DNA of 64,000 nt from Gammaproteobacteria bacterium (GCA_017577615.1 PKRE01000001.1:883274-947273); one strand, 5' to 3'; counted from the first letter of the stretch, positions 35,513 through 44,982 are shown. Translations and numbers: made by a program. The notes: generated by a model not told the origin, from the sequence alone.

Positions 35513-36418
35513 TCAACTTTTTCGAATCGATCGCCTTAACGCCTCGAGCGGCACGACCGTCTCGCCCCGAGCGCTCCGATGAAGGGGCGGTTCCCCTTTC
35601 CAAGCATGACCGTAGACCACCTCGACCGTGATCGGGATCACATCGTCGCGACGCGTGCTCTCGAGCGCGGCTCGTGCCTCATCGAAGCGACCTCGGCCGG
35701 TCAGTCCCGCAGCCCGACCGATCGTCGCATTGCCGGCGCCGCTTCGCCGTAGCTCGTTCAGCAAGGCCGCGACGCTTGGGTAAGTGACGACGAGGCGTTC
35801 GGTTTCCATAACCGGATCCGCGAAGCCCGTCCGCACCAGCGCATCCCCGAGATCGTGCATGTCCAGGAACCGGTGGACGTGCGTGCAGCGGTCCATGCGA
35901 GCGAATGCTTCACGCACTTCGCGCAGCGTGTCCGGCCCGAGCGTCGTGAAAGTGAGCAAACCATCGACGCGCAGCACGCGGGCGGCTTCGGCGAGAACCG
36001 CATCGACATCGTTGCACCAAGCGAGCATCAAGTTACTGAACACGAAGTCGATCGTGGCATCCCTGAACGGGAGCCGGTGGGCGTCGGCAGTCACGCGGTG
36101 AAAGCGCCTGAGCAGGGACTGCTCGCGCGCAGCGCGCTGCAGCATGCGGTGGGAAAGATCGAGCGCGATCACCTGCGCTTTGGGGTAGCGCTGCTTGAGC
36201 GCGCGCGTTGAGCTGCCGCTTGCTGCGCCGAGGTCGAGCACGCGCTCGGGTTGGAGCTTCACCACATCGAGCCGCTCGAGCAGGCGCGAGCGGATCTCAC
36301 TCTGCACGACTGCCGCTTCGGCGTACGTGGCGCTCGCCCGATCGAACATCCGCCGCACCGTGCGCTGATCGAGCGTGTATTCGTCGACAGGTGGAGCGAA
36401 ATGCATCGGGAGAGTCAT
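35513..36418 (-). CDS. bioC: Malonyl-ACP O-methyltransferase BioC
   Basis: SAM-dependent enzyme that methylates malonyl-ACP to start pimelate synthesis for biotin; 301 residues. FDRASATYAEAAVVQ (about 25-39), the SAM loop VLDLGAASGSSTRAL (about 59), FSNLMLAWCND (about 125) and LLTFTTLGPDTLREVREAF (about 153) are typical. It lies 63 bp after bioB on the same strand. No bioF, bioD or bioA is in the window. Confidence 0.93.
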   Translation of the reverse strand: MTLPMHFAPPVDEYTLDQRTVRRMFDRASATYAEAAVVQSEIRSRLLERLDVVKLQPERVLDLGAASGSSTRALKQRYPKAQVIALDLSHRMLQRAAREQSLLRRFHRVTADAHRLPFRDATIDFVFSNLMLAWCNDVDAVLAEAARVLRVDGLLTFTTLGPDTLREVREAFARMDRCTHVHRFLDMHDLGDALVRTGFADPVMETERLVVTYPSVAALLNELRRSGAGNATIGRAAGLTGRGRFDEARAALESTRRDDVIPITVEVVYGHAWKGEPPLHRSARGETVVPLEALRRSIRKS

Positions 36419-36481
36419 GGAAGAAAATGCTCGCGCGCCGTTCGACCCGCGAGCCGAGGCGCTCGACGCGGCGGCCGCCTT

Positions 36482-37519
36482 CTATGACACGGTGGCAGCG
36501 TCTTCGCAAGGTTGCGGCGCACCCGCCGCGCGCGCGCAAGCATCCTCCGGCTCGATACCCAGCCGTGCGAAGAGCTTGCGGTCGGCGTCTTCGTCCGGAT
36601 TTCCGGTCGTGAGCAGCTTTTCGCCGTAGAAGATCGAATTGGCGCCCGCCAAGAAGCAGAGCGCCTGCGTCTCATCGCTCATCTCAGTACGCCCGGCGGA
36701 GAGGCGGACGTACGAGCGCGGCATCAACAGCCTCGCCACTGCAATCACACGGACCAGCTCGAGCGGCTCGACCTTCGGGGCCCCATACAGCGGCGTGCCC
36801 GGCACCTGCACCAACAGATTGATCGGCACGCTTTGGGGATGCTCGGGCAGGGTGGCCAAGGTGTGTAGGAACTGCACGCGATCGATCTCCCCCTCGCCCA
36901 GGCCCAGGATGCCGCCACAGCAGACGTTGATGCCGGCAGCGCGCACAGCTTCGAGCGTTGCGAGCCGGTCTTGGTATGTGCGCGTGGTGATGACCTTCGC
37001 GTAATGCGACTCGGAGGTATCCAGGTTGTGATTGTAGTAGTCGAGCCCTGCCTCCTTGAGCGCGCGCGCCTGCTCGGGCGTGAGCATGCCGAGCGTTGCG
37101 CAGGTTTCCATCCCGAGCGCACGCACGGCTTTGATCATCTCGATGATCTGCGCGAGCTGCTTCGGCTTCGGGCTGCGGTAGGCCGCACCCATGCAAAAAC
37201 GCGTTGCACCCTTCGCTTTCGCCGCCTTCGCTTTCTCGATGACCTCCTCGACGGACATCAACGGCTCCGCCTTCACTCCGGTTTGGAAGCGGATGCTCTG
37301 CGAGCAATAGGCGCAATCCTCGGGGCAGGCACCCGTCTTGATCGAGAGCAGCGTGCTGATCTGCACGCGATTGGGATCGAAGTAGGTGCGATGGACTCGT
37401 TGCGCGTGAAAGAGCAGGTCCGAGAACGGCAACGCGAACAGCGCGCGCACCTCGTCCACGGTCCAATCCGTGCGCACTTCTCCGAGGCGTGCGAGATCGA
37501 GTGTCGTGGTGTGGCTCAT
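36482..37519 (-). CDS. bioB: Biotin synthase BioB
   Basis: Radical-SAM enzyme inserting sulfur into dethiobiotin, 345 residues. The 4Fe-4S motif CPEDCAYCSQ (about 61-70) is followed by RFCMGAAYR, YYNHNLDTS, NVCCGGILGLGE and the 2Fe-2S ligand Arg in YVRLSAGR. The open frame continues upstream, but MSHTTTLDLA at 37519 is the fitting start. It is divergent from comF with a 78-bp gap. Confidence 0.97.
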   Translation of the reverse strand: MSHTTTLDLARLGEVRTDWTVDEVRALFALPFSDLLFHAQRVHRTYFDPNRVQISTLLSIKTGACPEDCAYCSQSIRFQTGVKAEPLMSVEEVIEKAKAAKAKGATRFCMGAAYRSPKPKQLAQIIEMIKAVRALGMETCATLGMLTPEQARALKEAGLDYYNHNLDTSESHYAKVITTRTYQDRLATLEAVRAAGINVCCGGILGLGEGEIDRVQFLHTLATLPEHPQSVPINLLVQVPGTPLYGAPKVEPLELVRVIAVARLLMPRSYVRLSAGRTEMSDETQALCFLAGANSIFYGEKLLTTGNPDEDADRKLFARLGIEPEDACARAAGAPQPCEDAATVS

Positions 37520-37597
37520 TTCTGGGCGAATTCCAACGGTTTGACCCGACCCGGTCGGACGAGGAGCAGGGCAGGATCGTGCCAGGAGGGCGTTGGC

Positions 37598-38359
37598 GTG
37601 GAGTATTCGCAGGGAGTTTCTGCCTGTCAACTCGAACGGCACCGGAAAGTCGACAGCTGGTGGCACAAGGTCGCGGCGGCAATATGGCCGCCTCACTGTG
37701 TGTTGTGCGAGGGAATCGGTGCAAACGGACGCGATCTGTGCGTGCCGTGCGAGCACGACCTGCCGCTCAACACTGCGAGTTGTCGGGTGTGCGCGCAGCC
37801 CCTGGCGCTCGGCCGCGCCGAGCAAGCAATCTGCGGTCGTTGTCTCGGCGCGCGTGTGCTCGTGGATGCGAGCTTCGTTCCTTACCGGTACGCCTATCCG
37901 CTCGATCGGCTCATTCAACGTTTGAAATACGGCAAGGATCTCAGCGTCACGCGCGTGCTCGGGGACTTGTTCGCGGAGCACTGGCTCGCGCGCTCCGAAT
38001 CGCCCGCGCCGCAGCTCCTCGTTCCTGTGCCGCTCGGTTATCGGCGGTACTGCCAGCGCGGCTTCAATCAGGCACGGGAGCTGGCGCGTGTCATCGCGCG
38101 CCGCTGCGGGATCCCCATGCGCAGCGATCTGGTCGAGCGCAGTCGCGAGACGAAGGAACAAGCAGCGTTGTCACGCCGCGGACGCAAGCGCAACGTGCGC
38201 GGCGCGTTTCGAATGAAGCGTGCCCTGCCGGCGAGACATATCGCCATCATCGACGATGTCGTCACGACTGGCAGCACAGTCAACGAGCTCGCGCGAGTCT
38301 TGCGCCGCGCAGGCGCGACGACGATCGAAGTGTGGGCGATTGCGAGGGCGGGACGGTGA
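37598..38359 (+). CDS. comF: ComF family phosphoribosyltransferase-like protein
   Basis: A 253-residue protein with an N-terminal four-cysteine zinc finger (CVLCEGIGANGRDLCVPC, then CRVC and CGRC) and a C-terminal PRTase fold with IAIIDDVVTTGSTVNEL (about 211-227) and CQRGFNQARELA. ComF is linked to natural transformation and recombination. The GTG at 37598 is chosen because AGGAGG lies eight bases upstream; the open frame further upstream is antisense to bioB. Known E. coli relative: GntX. Confidence 0.88.
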   Translation: MEYSQGVSACQLERHRKVDSWWHKVAAAIWPPHCVLCEGIGANGRDLCVPCEHDLPLNTASCRVCAQPLALGRAEQAICGRCLGARVLVDASFVPYRYAYPLDRLIQRLKYGKDLSVTRVLGDLFAEHWLARSESPAPQLLVPVPLGYRRYCQRGFNQARELARVIARRCGIPMRSDLVERSRETKEQAALSRRGRKRNVRGAFRMKRALPARHIAIIDDVVTTGSTVNELARVLRRAGATTIEVWAIARAGR

Positions 38360-38455
38360 CTGGGGGCTGGAGCTAACGCGCGCGAAGCGCGCACAGCACG
38401 CGTGCCATCAGCAAACAACGCACTGCCGCTCTTGCCCGCGCCCAAGGCCGCGTCC
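38360..38455. terminator. Hairpin region between convergent comF and ubiA
   Basis: GCGCGC, GAA, GCGCGC (38378-38392) makes a tight 6-bp hairpin in the gap between two converging genes. It has no T-run, so factor-independent termination is uncertain. A CTGGGGG CTGGAGC pair just before it resembles the heptad repeats found elsewhere. Confidence 0.4.
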
Positions 38456-39403
38456 TCACCGCCACAAATACTCCAGCGCGATCCCTATGAAGATCACCAT
38501 CCCGAAATAGTTATTGTTGAGGAAGGCCTGGAAGCATTTCTCGGGGATGCGCTCACGAATGAGGAACTGCTGATACAGCGCGAAGGCCGCCGCTGCTGCA
38601 AGCCCAGCGCGATACCACCCGCCGAGCTCCAGCTCGCGTCCGGCAAGCCATAGACCGAACAGCGCCATCAGCTGCATGGCACCGACGATGACCCGGTCTG
38701 CATCGCCGAACAGCAGCGCGCTCGAGCGCAGTCCCAGCTTGCGGTCGTCCTCGCGATCGGCCATCGCGTACATCGTGTCGTAGGCCATCGTCCAAAGAAG
38801 CCCACACAAGAACAGCAGCCACGCCAGACGCGGCACTTCGCCGGTTTGCGCCGCGTACGCCATTGGAACGGACCACGTGAACGCTGCGCCGAGATACAGC
38901 TGAGGAATCGGAAAGAACCGTTTCATGAACGGATAGGTGAGCAGCAGGAATGCGCCGACGAGCGCCATCAGCTGGGTCAGCTTGTTCAACGTGAGCACCA
39001 ACCCGAGCGCAATGAGACCCAACGCGATCGACAACGCGACCGCCTCGATCGGATCGAGCTGGCCCGTGACGAGCGGCCTGTCGCGCGTGCGGCGCACGTG
39101 CCCGTCGAAAGCGCGATCCGCATAGTCATTGATCGCGCAGCCCGCCGCGCGCGTGAGGAAGACACCGAGCACGAACACGACGAACACGTGCTGGTCCGGC
39201 CGTCCGCCGGAGGACAGCCATAACGCCCATAACGCAGGCCAGAGCAGTAACCAGGTTCCGATCGGCCGATTGAGCCGCGTCAGCTGCGCATACGCGCGCG
39301 CCTTCGTGCGGATGTGCGGCAACGTCTCGGTGAACAGCGGCGTGGTCGAGATCCGATGCCCAAGCCAACGTAGACGATCGCGAATGGTTGCCTGCACGTT
39401 CAT
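38456..39403 (-). CDS. ubiA: 4-hydroxybenzoate octaprenyltransferase
   Basis: Membrane prenyltransferase of ubiquinone synthesis, 315 residues and about eight to nine helices. The two Asp-rich motifs are NDYADRAFDGHVRRTRDRPL (about 92-111) and DTMYAMADREDDRKLGLRSSA (about 213-233). It is on the minus strand after recG; no ubiC is seen nearby. UbiA rather than CtaB because of the second motif and the N-terminal segment LTRLNRPIGTWLLLWPALW. Confidence 0.95.
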   Translation of the reverse strand: MNVQATIRDRLRWLGHRISTTPLFTETLPHIRTKARAYAQLTRLNRPIGTWLLLWPALWALWLSSGGRPDQHVFVVFVLGVFLTRAAGCAINDYADRAFDGHVRRTRDRPLVTGQLDPIEAVALSIALGLIALGLVLTLNKLTQLMALVGAFLLLTYPFMKRFFPIPQLYLGAAFTWSVPMAYAAQTGEVPRLAWLLFLCGLLWTMAYDTMYAMADREDDRKLGLRSSALLFGDADRVIVGAMQLMALFGLWLAGRELELGGWYRAGLAAAAAFALYQQFLIRERIPEKCFQAFLNNNYFGMVIFIGIALEYLWR

Positions 39404-39435
39404 CGAAAAGCGGTGTAGTTACACGAGCACACTGT

Positions 39436-39470
39436 TGCCTACGGTCTGCCGCCTACAGCCTACAGCCTTT
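39436..39470. repeat. Heptad repeat between recG and ubiA
   Basis: TGCCTAC GGTCTGC CGCCTAC AGCCTAC AGCCTTT: five 7-bp units next to the recG stop codon. Only one arm is clear. The unit GCCTACA recurs upstream of glmS. Confidence 0.6.
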
Positions 39471-41615
39471 TCATACCTTGCCGAAGCGCTCGTCGCGGCC
39501 GATCCAGCGCCTGATCAGCGGCTGCACGTGGTCTGGATGCTCGGCAAGCATCAGCTCCGCGGCTGCTTGCACCCGGGGCAGGAGGTCCGCATCGCGCAGC
39601 AAATCCGCCACGCGCAGTTGCATGAGACCGGTTTGCTTGGTGCCGAGCAGCTCGCCCGGGCCTCTCAGCTCCAGATCGCGCCGCGCGATCTCGAAACCGT
39701 CGTTGGTCTCGCGCATGACGGCGAGCCGTGCGCGCGCAATCTCGGTGAGCGGAGCACGATATAACAATACGCAGGTGCTTTCGGCCGTGCCCCGTCCCAC
39801 GCGTCCGCGCAGCTGGTGCAGCTGCGCAAGCCCCATTCGCTCGGCATTCTCGATCACCATGACGCTGGCGTTTGGCACGTCTACGCCGACCTCGATCACC
39901 GTCGTCGCAACGAGCACATCGATCTCACCCGCTTTGAAGCGCTCCATGACCGCCTCCTTCTCGCGCGGTTTCATGCGTCCGTGTATGAGCCCGACCTGCA
40001 GCTCGTGCAGCGCCTGCGAAAGCGCGGCCGCAGTGTCTTCTGCCGCTTGTGCGTTGAGCTGCTCGGATTCTTCGATGAGCGGGCACACCCAATAGGCCTG
40101 GCGGCGTTGACGACACGCTTCGCGGATGCGCATGACGACTTCGTCGCGTCGAGTCTCTGGTAGCGCGACGGTCTTCACCGGCGTGCGTCCAGGCGGCAGC
40201 TCGTCGATGATGGAGACATCCAAGTCGGCGTAGGCCGTCATGGCCAATGTGCGCGGGATCGGTGTGGCCGTCATGATGAGCTGGTGCGGGAATCGGCCCG
40301 CAGCCAAGCCTTTTTCGCGCAACAAGAGCCGCTGGTGTACGCCGAAGCGATGCTGCTCGTCGACGATGGCCAGTCCTAAGCGATGAAATTGCACGCCTTC
40401 CTGAAACAGCGCATGGGTGCCGATCGCGATCTTGGCGTGACCCGAAGCGAGCTCTTCGAGCGCGCGCGCTCGGGCAGTGCCGGTGCGCTTGCCGGTCAGG
40501 AGAACCATGGGCACATCAAGGGGGCCGAGCCATGTCGCGAAGTTGCGCGCGTGTTGCTCCGCAAGCAGCTCCGTCGGCGCCATCAGGGCGACTTGGAAGC
40601 CCGCGCTGGCAGCGCGCAGCGCTGCAATGGCGGCGACCAACGTCTTGCCGCTGCCGACGTCGCCTTGCACGAGGCGCAGCATCGGGCTCGGCTTTTGCAA
40701 ATCGGCTTCGATTTCGCGCCATGCGCGCAGTTGCGCACGCGTCGGACGAAACGGCAGCGAGGCGAGGAAGCGCTCGACGACGCCATCCGTGTCCGGGCCG
40801 AATGCCCAGCCTGGATCGGCTTGGATCTCTTTGCGCAGCAAACGCAGGCTCAACTGATGGGCAAGCAATTCTTCGAAGGCGAGCCTGCGTTGCGCGGGAT
40901 GGCGCACGCTTGCCAAAGCCGCGACATCTGCATCGGGCGGCGGGCGGTGCACATACTCGAGCGCCTCGCGCAAGGTCGGCAGCGCGAGCTTCTTGAGCAC
41001 GCTCGCCGGAATCCAATCCGTCACGCCGTACGTGGCGAGCTCGCGCAACGCGAGGCTCGTCAGCTGTCGCAGGCGACCCTGCTGTAGACCTTCAGTGAGC
41101 GGGTACAACGGCGTGAGCGAGCTTTCGGTCACACCTGCTTCTTGCGCCGAGATGCGCCGATATTCCGGATGAACGATCTCCAAGCCGGAGGGTCCGCGCC
41201 GCACCTCGCCATAGCATCGCAGGCGCGTGCCGCGAGTGAAGCTTTGCTGTTGCGCGTTCGTGAAATGGAAGAAGCGCAGCGTGAGTGAGCCCGTGCCGTC
41301 GGAGATGCGCACGAGCAACTGGCGCCGACCGCGAAACGCGACTTCTGCCAGGAGCACCTCGCCTTCGATGACGACTCTTTCCCCTCCGCTCAGTGTGCCG
41401 ATCGGCACGACCTGCGTGCGGTCCTCGTACCGCAGCGGCAGCAAAAACAGCAGATCTTGAATCGTTTCGATTCCGAGCTTTGCGAGTCTGCTGGCGAGCG
41501 CCTCACCCACGCCACGCAGCGACGTGATCGGGCGCAGCTCGGGCGCGTGCCGAGAGAGCGCGGCCTGTCGCGGCCCGTTCGCGTGAGGATTCGATGCTCG
41601 GATGGGTCTGGTCAT
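39471..41615 (-). CDS. recG: ATP-dependent DNA helicase RecG
   Basis: Branch-migrating helicase that regresses stalled forks, 714 residues. An N-terminal wedge/OB domain (RYEDRTQVVPIGTL, about 68) is followed by helicase motifs LVQGDVGSGKTLVA, DEQHRFGVHQR, ATPIPRTLAMTAY and the QLRGRVGRG region. The ATG at 41615 with GGAAGG upstream is preferred to the TTG at 41633. It follows ridA on the same strand, as spoT and recG are close in many gammaproteobacteria. Confidence 0.96.
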   Translation of the reverse strand: MTRPIRASNPHANGPRQAALSRHAPELRPITSLRGVGEALASRLAKLGIETIQDLLFLLPLRYEDRTQVVPIGTLSGGERVVIEGEVLLAEVAFRGRRQLLVRISDGTGSLTLRFFHFTNAQQQSFTRGTRLRCYGEVRRGPSGLEIVHPEYRRISAQEAGVTESSLTPLYPLTEGLQQGRLRQLTSLALRELATYGVTDWIPASVLKKLALPTLREALEYVHRPPPDADVAALASVRHPAQRRLAFEELLAHQLSLRLLRKEIQADPGWAFGPDTDGVVERFLASLPFRPTRAQLRAWREIEADLQKPSPMLRLVQGDVGSGKTLVAAIAALRAASAGFQVALMAPTELLAEQHARNFATWLGPLDVPMVLLTGKRTGTARARALEELASGHAKIAIGTHALFQEGVQFHRLGLAIVDEQHRFGVHQRLLLREKGLAAGRFPHQLIMTATPIPRTLAMTAYADLDVSIIDELPPGRTPVKTVALPETRRDEVVMRIREACRQRRQAYWVCPLIEESEQLNAQAAEDTAAALSQALHELQVGLIHGRMKPREKEAVMERFKAGEIDVLVATTVIEVGVDVPNASVMVIENAERMGLAQLHQLRGRVGRGTAESTCVLLYRAPLTEIARARLAVMRETNDGFEIARRDLELRGPGELLGTKQTGLMQLRVADLLRDADLLPRVQAAAELMLAEHPDHVQPLIRRWIGRDERFGKV

Positions 41616-41683
41616 GCGTGCCTTCCATGGCAAGTGTAGTCAGCCTCGACGCGCGGCGGGTACTGGCCGGCCGCGCGTGTAGG

Positions 41684-42067
41684 TCAATCAAGCTCCACGA
41701 TGCAATCCATTTCCACTGCCGCTCCTCTCGGCAGTGCGGCGACTTGAACGGCGGCACGTGCCGGATAGGGCTCAGAGAAATACTCGCCCATGATCTTGTT
41801 CAGCAGCGCGAAGTGCGACAGATCGGTGAGGTACACGTTGAGCTTGGTGACGTGCGAGAAATCGCCGCCTGCGGCTGTCACGATCGCGCGCAAGTTTTCG
41901 AACACGCGGCGAATCTGCGCTTCCATCGAGTCCTGGACGAGCTCGCCTGTCGCCGGATCCAAGGGAATCTGACCTGAGACGTAGACCGTCTTGCCGCACT
42001 TGACGGCTTGCGAATAAGCGCCGATCGCTGCGGGGGCTTCGGGGGTGTGGATGATCTCTCGTGCCAT
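41684..42067 (-). CDS. ridA: RidA family reactive-intermediate deaminase
   Basis: Small trimeric enzyme that hydrolyses reactive enamine/imine intermediates (2-aminoacrylate) from PLP enzymes. The 127-residue product has IGAYSQAVKCGKTVYVSGQIPLD and the catalytic Arg in PARAAVQVAALPRGAAVEMDCI. The ATG at 42067 removes an upstream stretch that overlaps the repeat region. It lies between spoT and recG. Confidence 0.94.
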   Translation of the reverse strand: MAREIIHTPEAPAAIGAYSQAVKCGKTVYVSGQIPLDPATGELVQDSMEAQIRRVFENLRAIVTAAGGDFSHVTKLNVYLTDLSHFALLNKIMGEYFSEPYPARAAVQVAALPRGAAVEMDCIVELD

Positions 42068-42078
42068 CGTTGTCGTTG

Positions 42079-42122
42079 TGACTGACTGATTCGTGATTCG
42101 CAGCTTGTGATTCGCTATTAGA
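42079..42122. repeat. Heptad repeat between spoT and ridA
   Basis: GACTGACT is followed by GATTCGT GATTCGC AGCTTGT GATTCGC TATTAGA in 7-bp steps (42088-42122). This unit differs in sequence from the G/C-rich units elsewhere but has the same period. A second hairpin, CACGCG...CGCGTG, follows within 42125-42160. Confidence 0.6.
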
Positions 42123-42223
42123 GCACGCGGCTCGCTCTGGGCTAAACGAGCGCGTGGGCTCAGGCAAAGATCAATGTGCGAGCGAAACGCGGCCAAGACG
42201 CGCGTCGCTCCCGCCCCAGTCCC

Positions 42224-44383
42224 TCAGGCGAGCGCCCGCGTCACGCGCAACACCTCAGGCATGCGCCGCAGGCTCTTGATGACCTGAGCGAGATGTTTGC
42301 GGTCGCGGACCTGCAATTCGAAGATCAAGGTCGGGGTGTCGCCGTCGCGATCATCGACGGAGACATGCTCGATGTTCGTCTGGGTGCTCGCGATGTTGGA
42401 GCAGACTGCCGCGAGCACACCCATGCGATTCGTGACCTCGATGCGGATCTCGACATTGAACAACCGATCGGGATTCGGCTGCCAGGTCACGGAAATCCAT
42501 TTGTCCGGCTGCTTGCGATAGTTCCGCAGATTGCCGCATGCCTCGCGATGAATGACCACACCGCGGCCGGTGGAGAGGTAGGCCATGATTGGGTCGTTCG
42601 GGATCGGATAGCAGCAGCGGGCATAGGTGACGACCATGCCCTCGGTGCCCGCGATCGCCAGCGGACCCGGTTTCGCGTCGGGGTCGTGCGGCGTCGAGCC
42701 GTCCGGTGGCAGGAACTTCCTTGCAACGAGCGGCGCCAGCCGTTCGCCCAGGCCGATCTTCTCGAACAGCTCTTCGGACGACTTCAAATTCAGCTCGGTT
42801 GCAACCGCTTGCACGCGCTCGTCCGGGATCTTCTTCAGTGCCAGCCCGAGATCGGCGAGCGCTTGGTTGAGCAGGCGTTTGCCGAGCTCGACGGCTTCAG
42901 AGTGCTTCAGGCTCTTCAGATAGTGTCGGATCGCGGCACGCGCCTTGGCGGTCACCACGAAGTTCACCCACGCCGGGTTCGGGGTGGCACCCTTGGCCGT
43001 GATGATCTCCACCGTCTGTCCGTTGCGCAGCGGCGTGCGCAGCGGCACCAGCCTGCGGTCGACCTTGGCTGCGACACAGTGATTGCCGATGTCGGTGTGC
43101 ACCGCATAAGCGAAATCGACCGCCGTCGCATTGCGCGGCAGCCGCCTGATCTCGCCGCGCGGCGTGAACACGTACACTTTGTCGGGGAACAGGTCGAGCT
43201 TGACGCTCTCCATGAACTCTTCCGAGCTCCCCGAGTGCGGCATCTCCATCAAGTGCTGCAGCCACTCGGCAGCGCGATCGTGATAGGCGCGTCCTTGCTC
43301 GTCGCCGGTCTTGTACTGCCAATGAGCGGCGATGCCGGATTCGGCCACACGATGCATCTCTTCGGTGCGGATCTGCACCTCGATCGGCATGCCGTTCGGC
43401 CCGAACAGCGTCGTATGCAGCGACTGGTAACCGTTGATGCGGGGGATGGCGATGTAATCCTTGAAGCGCCCCGGCATGGGGCGATAGAGGCCGTGGACGA
43501 TTCCCAGGACGCGATAACACGTGTCGACCGTATCGACGATGATGCGAAAGCCGAATACATCGACGACCGACGACAGCGGCACGCGTTTGCGCCGCATCTT
43601 CTGATAAATGCTGTACAGGTGTTTCTCGCGCCCTTCCACGCGCCCGTTGATGCCCGCTTTCTCGAGCGCCTCGCGTAGGTTCTGTGCGATCTTGCCGACG
43701 AACTGCTTCTGATTGCCGCGCGCCTTCTTGAGGGCCTTTTCGATGACGCGGTAACGCGCCGGGTAGAGGGCCTTGAAGCCGAGGTCTTCGAGCTCGGTCT
43801 TGATCGAGTGAATGCCGAGACGGTTCGCGATCGGGGCGTAGATCTCGAGCGTCTCCCGCGCCACCATGCGTCGTTTCGCGGGCGGCACCGCGCCCAGCGT
43901 GCGCATGTTGTGGGTGCGGTCGGCCAGCTTGACCATGATGACGCGGATGTCGCGCACCATGGCGAGCAGCATCTTGCGGAAGCTCTCGGCCTCCGCCTCG
44001 GCACGGCTGCGGAATTGCAGGTGATCGAGCTTGGAGACGCCGTCGACGATCTCGGCGACCTCCGTTCCAAAGCGTTCCGCTATCTCGTCTTTCGCGGTCG
44101 GCGTGTCCTCGATGACGTCATGGAGGATCGCCGCGATGATCGTCGGCGCGTCCAGGCGCAGGTCGGCAAGGATCTGCGCTACCGCTACCGGATGCGCGAT
44201 GTACGGCTCGCCGCTCAGGCGCTTCTGGCCTTGATGGGCCGCGGCACCGAATTCATATGCCTCCCGCACACGGTCCACCTGCGCGGGCGGCAGATAGGTT
44301 TCGAGCTTATTGAAGAGCTGGTTGACGCCGATCGCGCGCCTTCCGGTGGGAAGCCAGCCCCGAATGGAAGACGCGTAATCCAT
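42224..44383 (-). CDS. spoT: Bifunctional (p)ppGpp synthase/hydrolase SpoT
   Basis: Stringent-response enzyme of 719 residues. The hydrolase HD domain is intact (AHPVAVAQIL, then AAILHDVIEDT, about 62-95, with VKLADRTHNMRTL). The synthetase domain has RFKDYIAIPRINGYQSLHTTLFG (about 300) and EVQIRTEEMHRVAESGIAAHW. A TGS domain (VFTPRGEIRRLPRNATAVDFAY) and a C-terminal ACT domain complete it. The intact HD motif identifies SpoT and not RelA. It follows rpoZ by 33 bp, as in E. coli, but gmk is missing upstream. Confidence 0.97.
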   Translation of the reverse strand: MDYASSIRGWLPTGRRAIGVNQLFNKLETYLPPAQVDRVREAYEFGAAAHQGQKRLSGEPYIAHPVAVAQILADLRLDAPTIIAAILHDVIEDTPTAKDEIAERFGTEVAEIVDGVSKLDHLQFRSRAEAEAESFRKMLLAMVRDIRVIMVKLADRTHNMRTLGAVPPAKRRMVARETLEIYAPIANRLGIHSIKTELEDLGFKALYPARYRVIEKALKKARGNQKQFVGKIAQNLREALEKAGINGRVEGREKHLYSIYQKMRRKRVPLSSVVDVFGFRIIVDTVDTCYRVLGIVHGLYRPMPGRFKDYIAIPRINGYQSLHTTLFGPNGMPIEVQIRTEEMHRVAESGIAAHWQYKTGDEQGRAYHDRAAEWLQHLMEMPHSGSSEEFMESVKLDLFPDKVYVFTPRGEIRRLPRNATAVDFAYAVHTDIGNHCVAAKVDRRLVPLRTPLRNGQTVEIITAKGATPNPAWVNFVVTAKARAAIRHYLKSLKHSEAVELGKRLLNQALADLGLALKKIPDERVQAVATELNLKSSEELFEKIGLGERLAPLVARKFLPPDGSTPHDPDAKPGPLAIAGTEGMVVTYARCCYPIPNDPIMAYLSTGRGVVIHREACGNLRNYRKQPDKWISVTWQPNPDRLFNVEIRIEVTNRMGVLAAVCSNIASTQTNIEHVSVDDRDGDTPTLIFELQVRDRKHLAQVIKSLRRMPEVLRVTRALA

Positions 44384-44416
44384 AGCGATTCATGAGTGCG
44401 GGCAGGTTGGGAAGAA

Positions 44417-44725
44417 TCAATCACCCAACCCGAGATGTGGGGCACGCAAGTCGCCGGATACGTTTGGCATTCCCATTGGCATTCCCATTTCCGGCGTCGC
44501 TGGCGGCGGCTCGGGTGCAGGACGGTCGTTCTCTTCGAGAATCTCCGGACCGATATGGCCGGCTGCGATCTCGCGCAGTGCGACGACGGTCGGCTTGTCG
44601 TTCTCCCACTCGACGGTGGGCTCCGCCCCATTGGCGAGCTTGCGCGCGCGCTTAGCCGCCACCAGAACCAGCTGGAACAGGTTCGGGATGTTGTGCAAAC
44701 AGTCTTCGACGGTGATGCGGGCCAT
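44417..44725 (-). CDS. rpoZ: RNA polymerase omega subunit
   Basis: Assembles with the beta' subunit. The 102-residue product starts ARITVEDCLHNIPNLFQLVLVAAKRARKL and continues with the DKPTVVALREIAAGHI segment, both canonical. The tail is unusually long and proline/methionine-rich (MGMPMGMPNV). GAGG lies five bases before the ATG at 44725. It is cotranscribed with spoT and divergent from the cytochrome c4 gene. Confidence 0.94.
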   Translation of the reverse strand: MARITVEDCLHNIPNLFQLVLVAAKRARKLANGAEPTVEWENDKPTVVALREIAAGHIGPEILEENDRPAPEPPPATPEMGMPMGMPNVSGDLRAPHLGLGD

Positions 44726-44767
44726 GAAAACCTCGGCAAAAAAGCCAAATCCGTTGGGTGATGGATC

Positions 44768-44773
44768 AGTATA
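44768..44773 (-). promoter_or_regulatory. Possible rpoZ-spoT promoter (-10 box)
   Basis: On the minus strand the gap reads TATACT 43 bp before the rpoZ start codon, a good -10 match. No convincing -35 at 17 bp spacing is visible, so this is tentative. Confidence 0.3.
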
Positions 44774-44982
44774 ACGTGCTCGACGCCAGCGGGGACCAGC
44801 AAGGGTCTCTCTTTTACAGTACGCCTTCCTGGAATCCCTGAACATCCGCGTAGGTGCGTGAGCACCCGCGCACGCGCGCATTGACGTGCTCGCACACGGC
44901 GCACAGCTCCGCTACCATTGCGCGCCCCGACGCGCACTTTTTTCAGAGCCGCGTACGCATCTAATTAGAAGTGGAGACGGGA

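Noticed and set aside
42176..43678. 500-residue plus-strand open frame
   Set aside because: Antisense to spoT, composition typical of a shadow frame.
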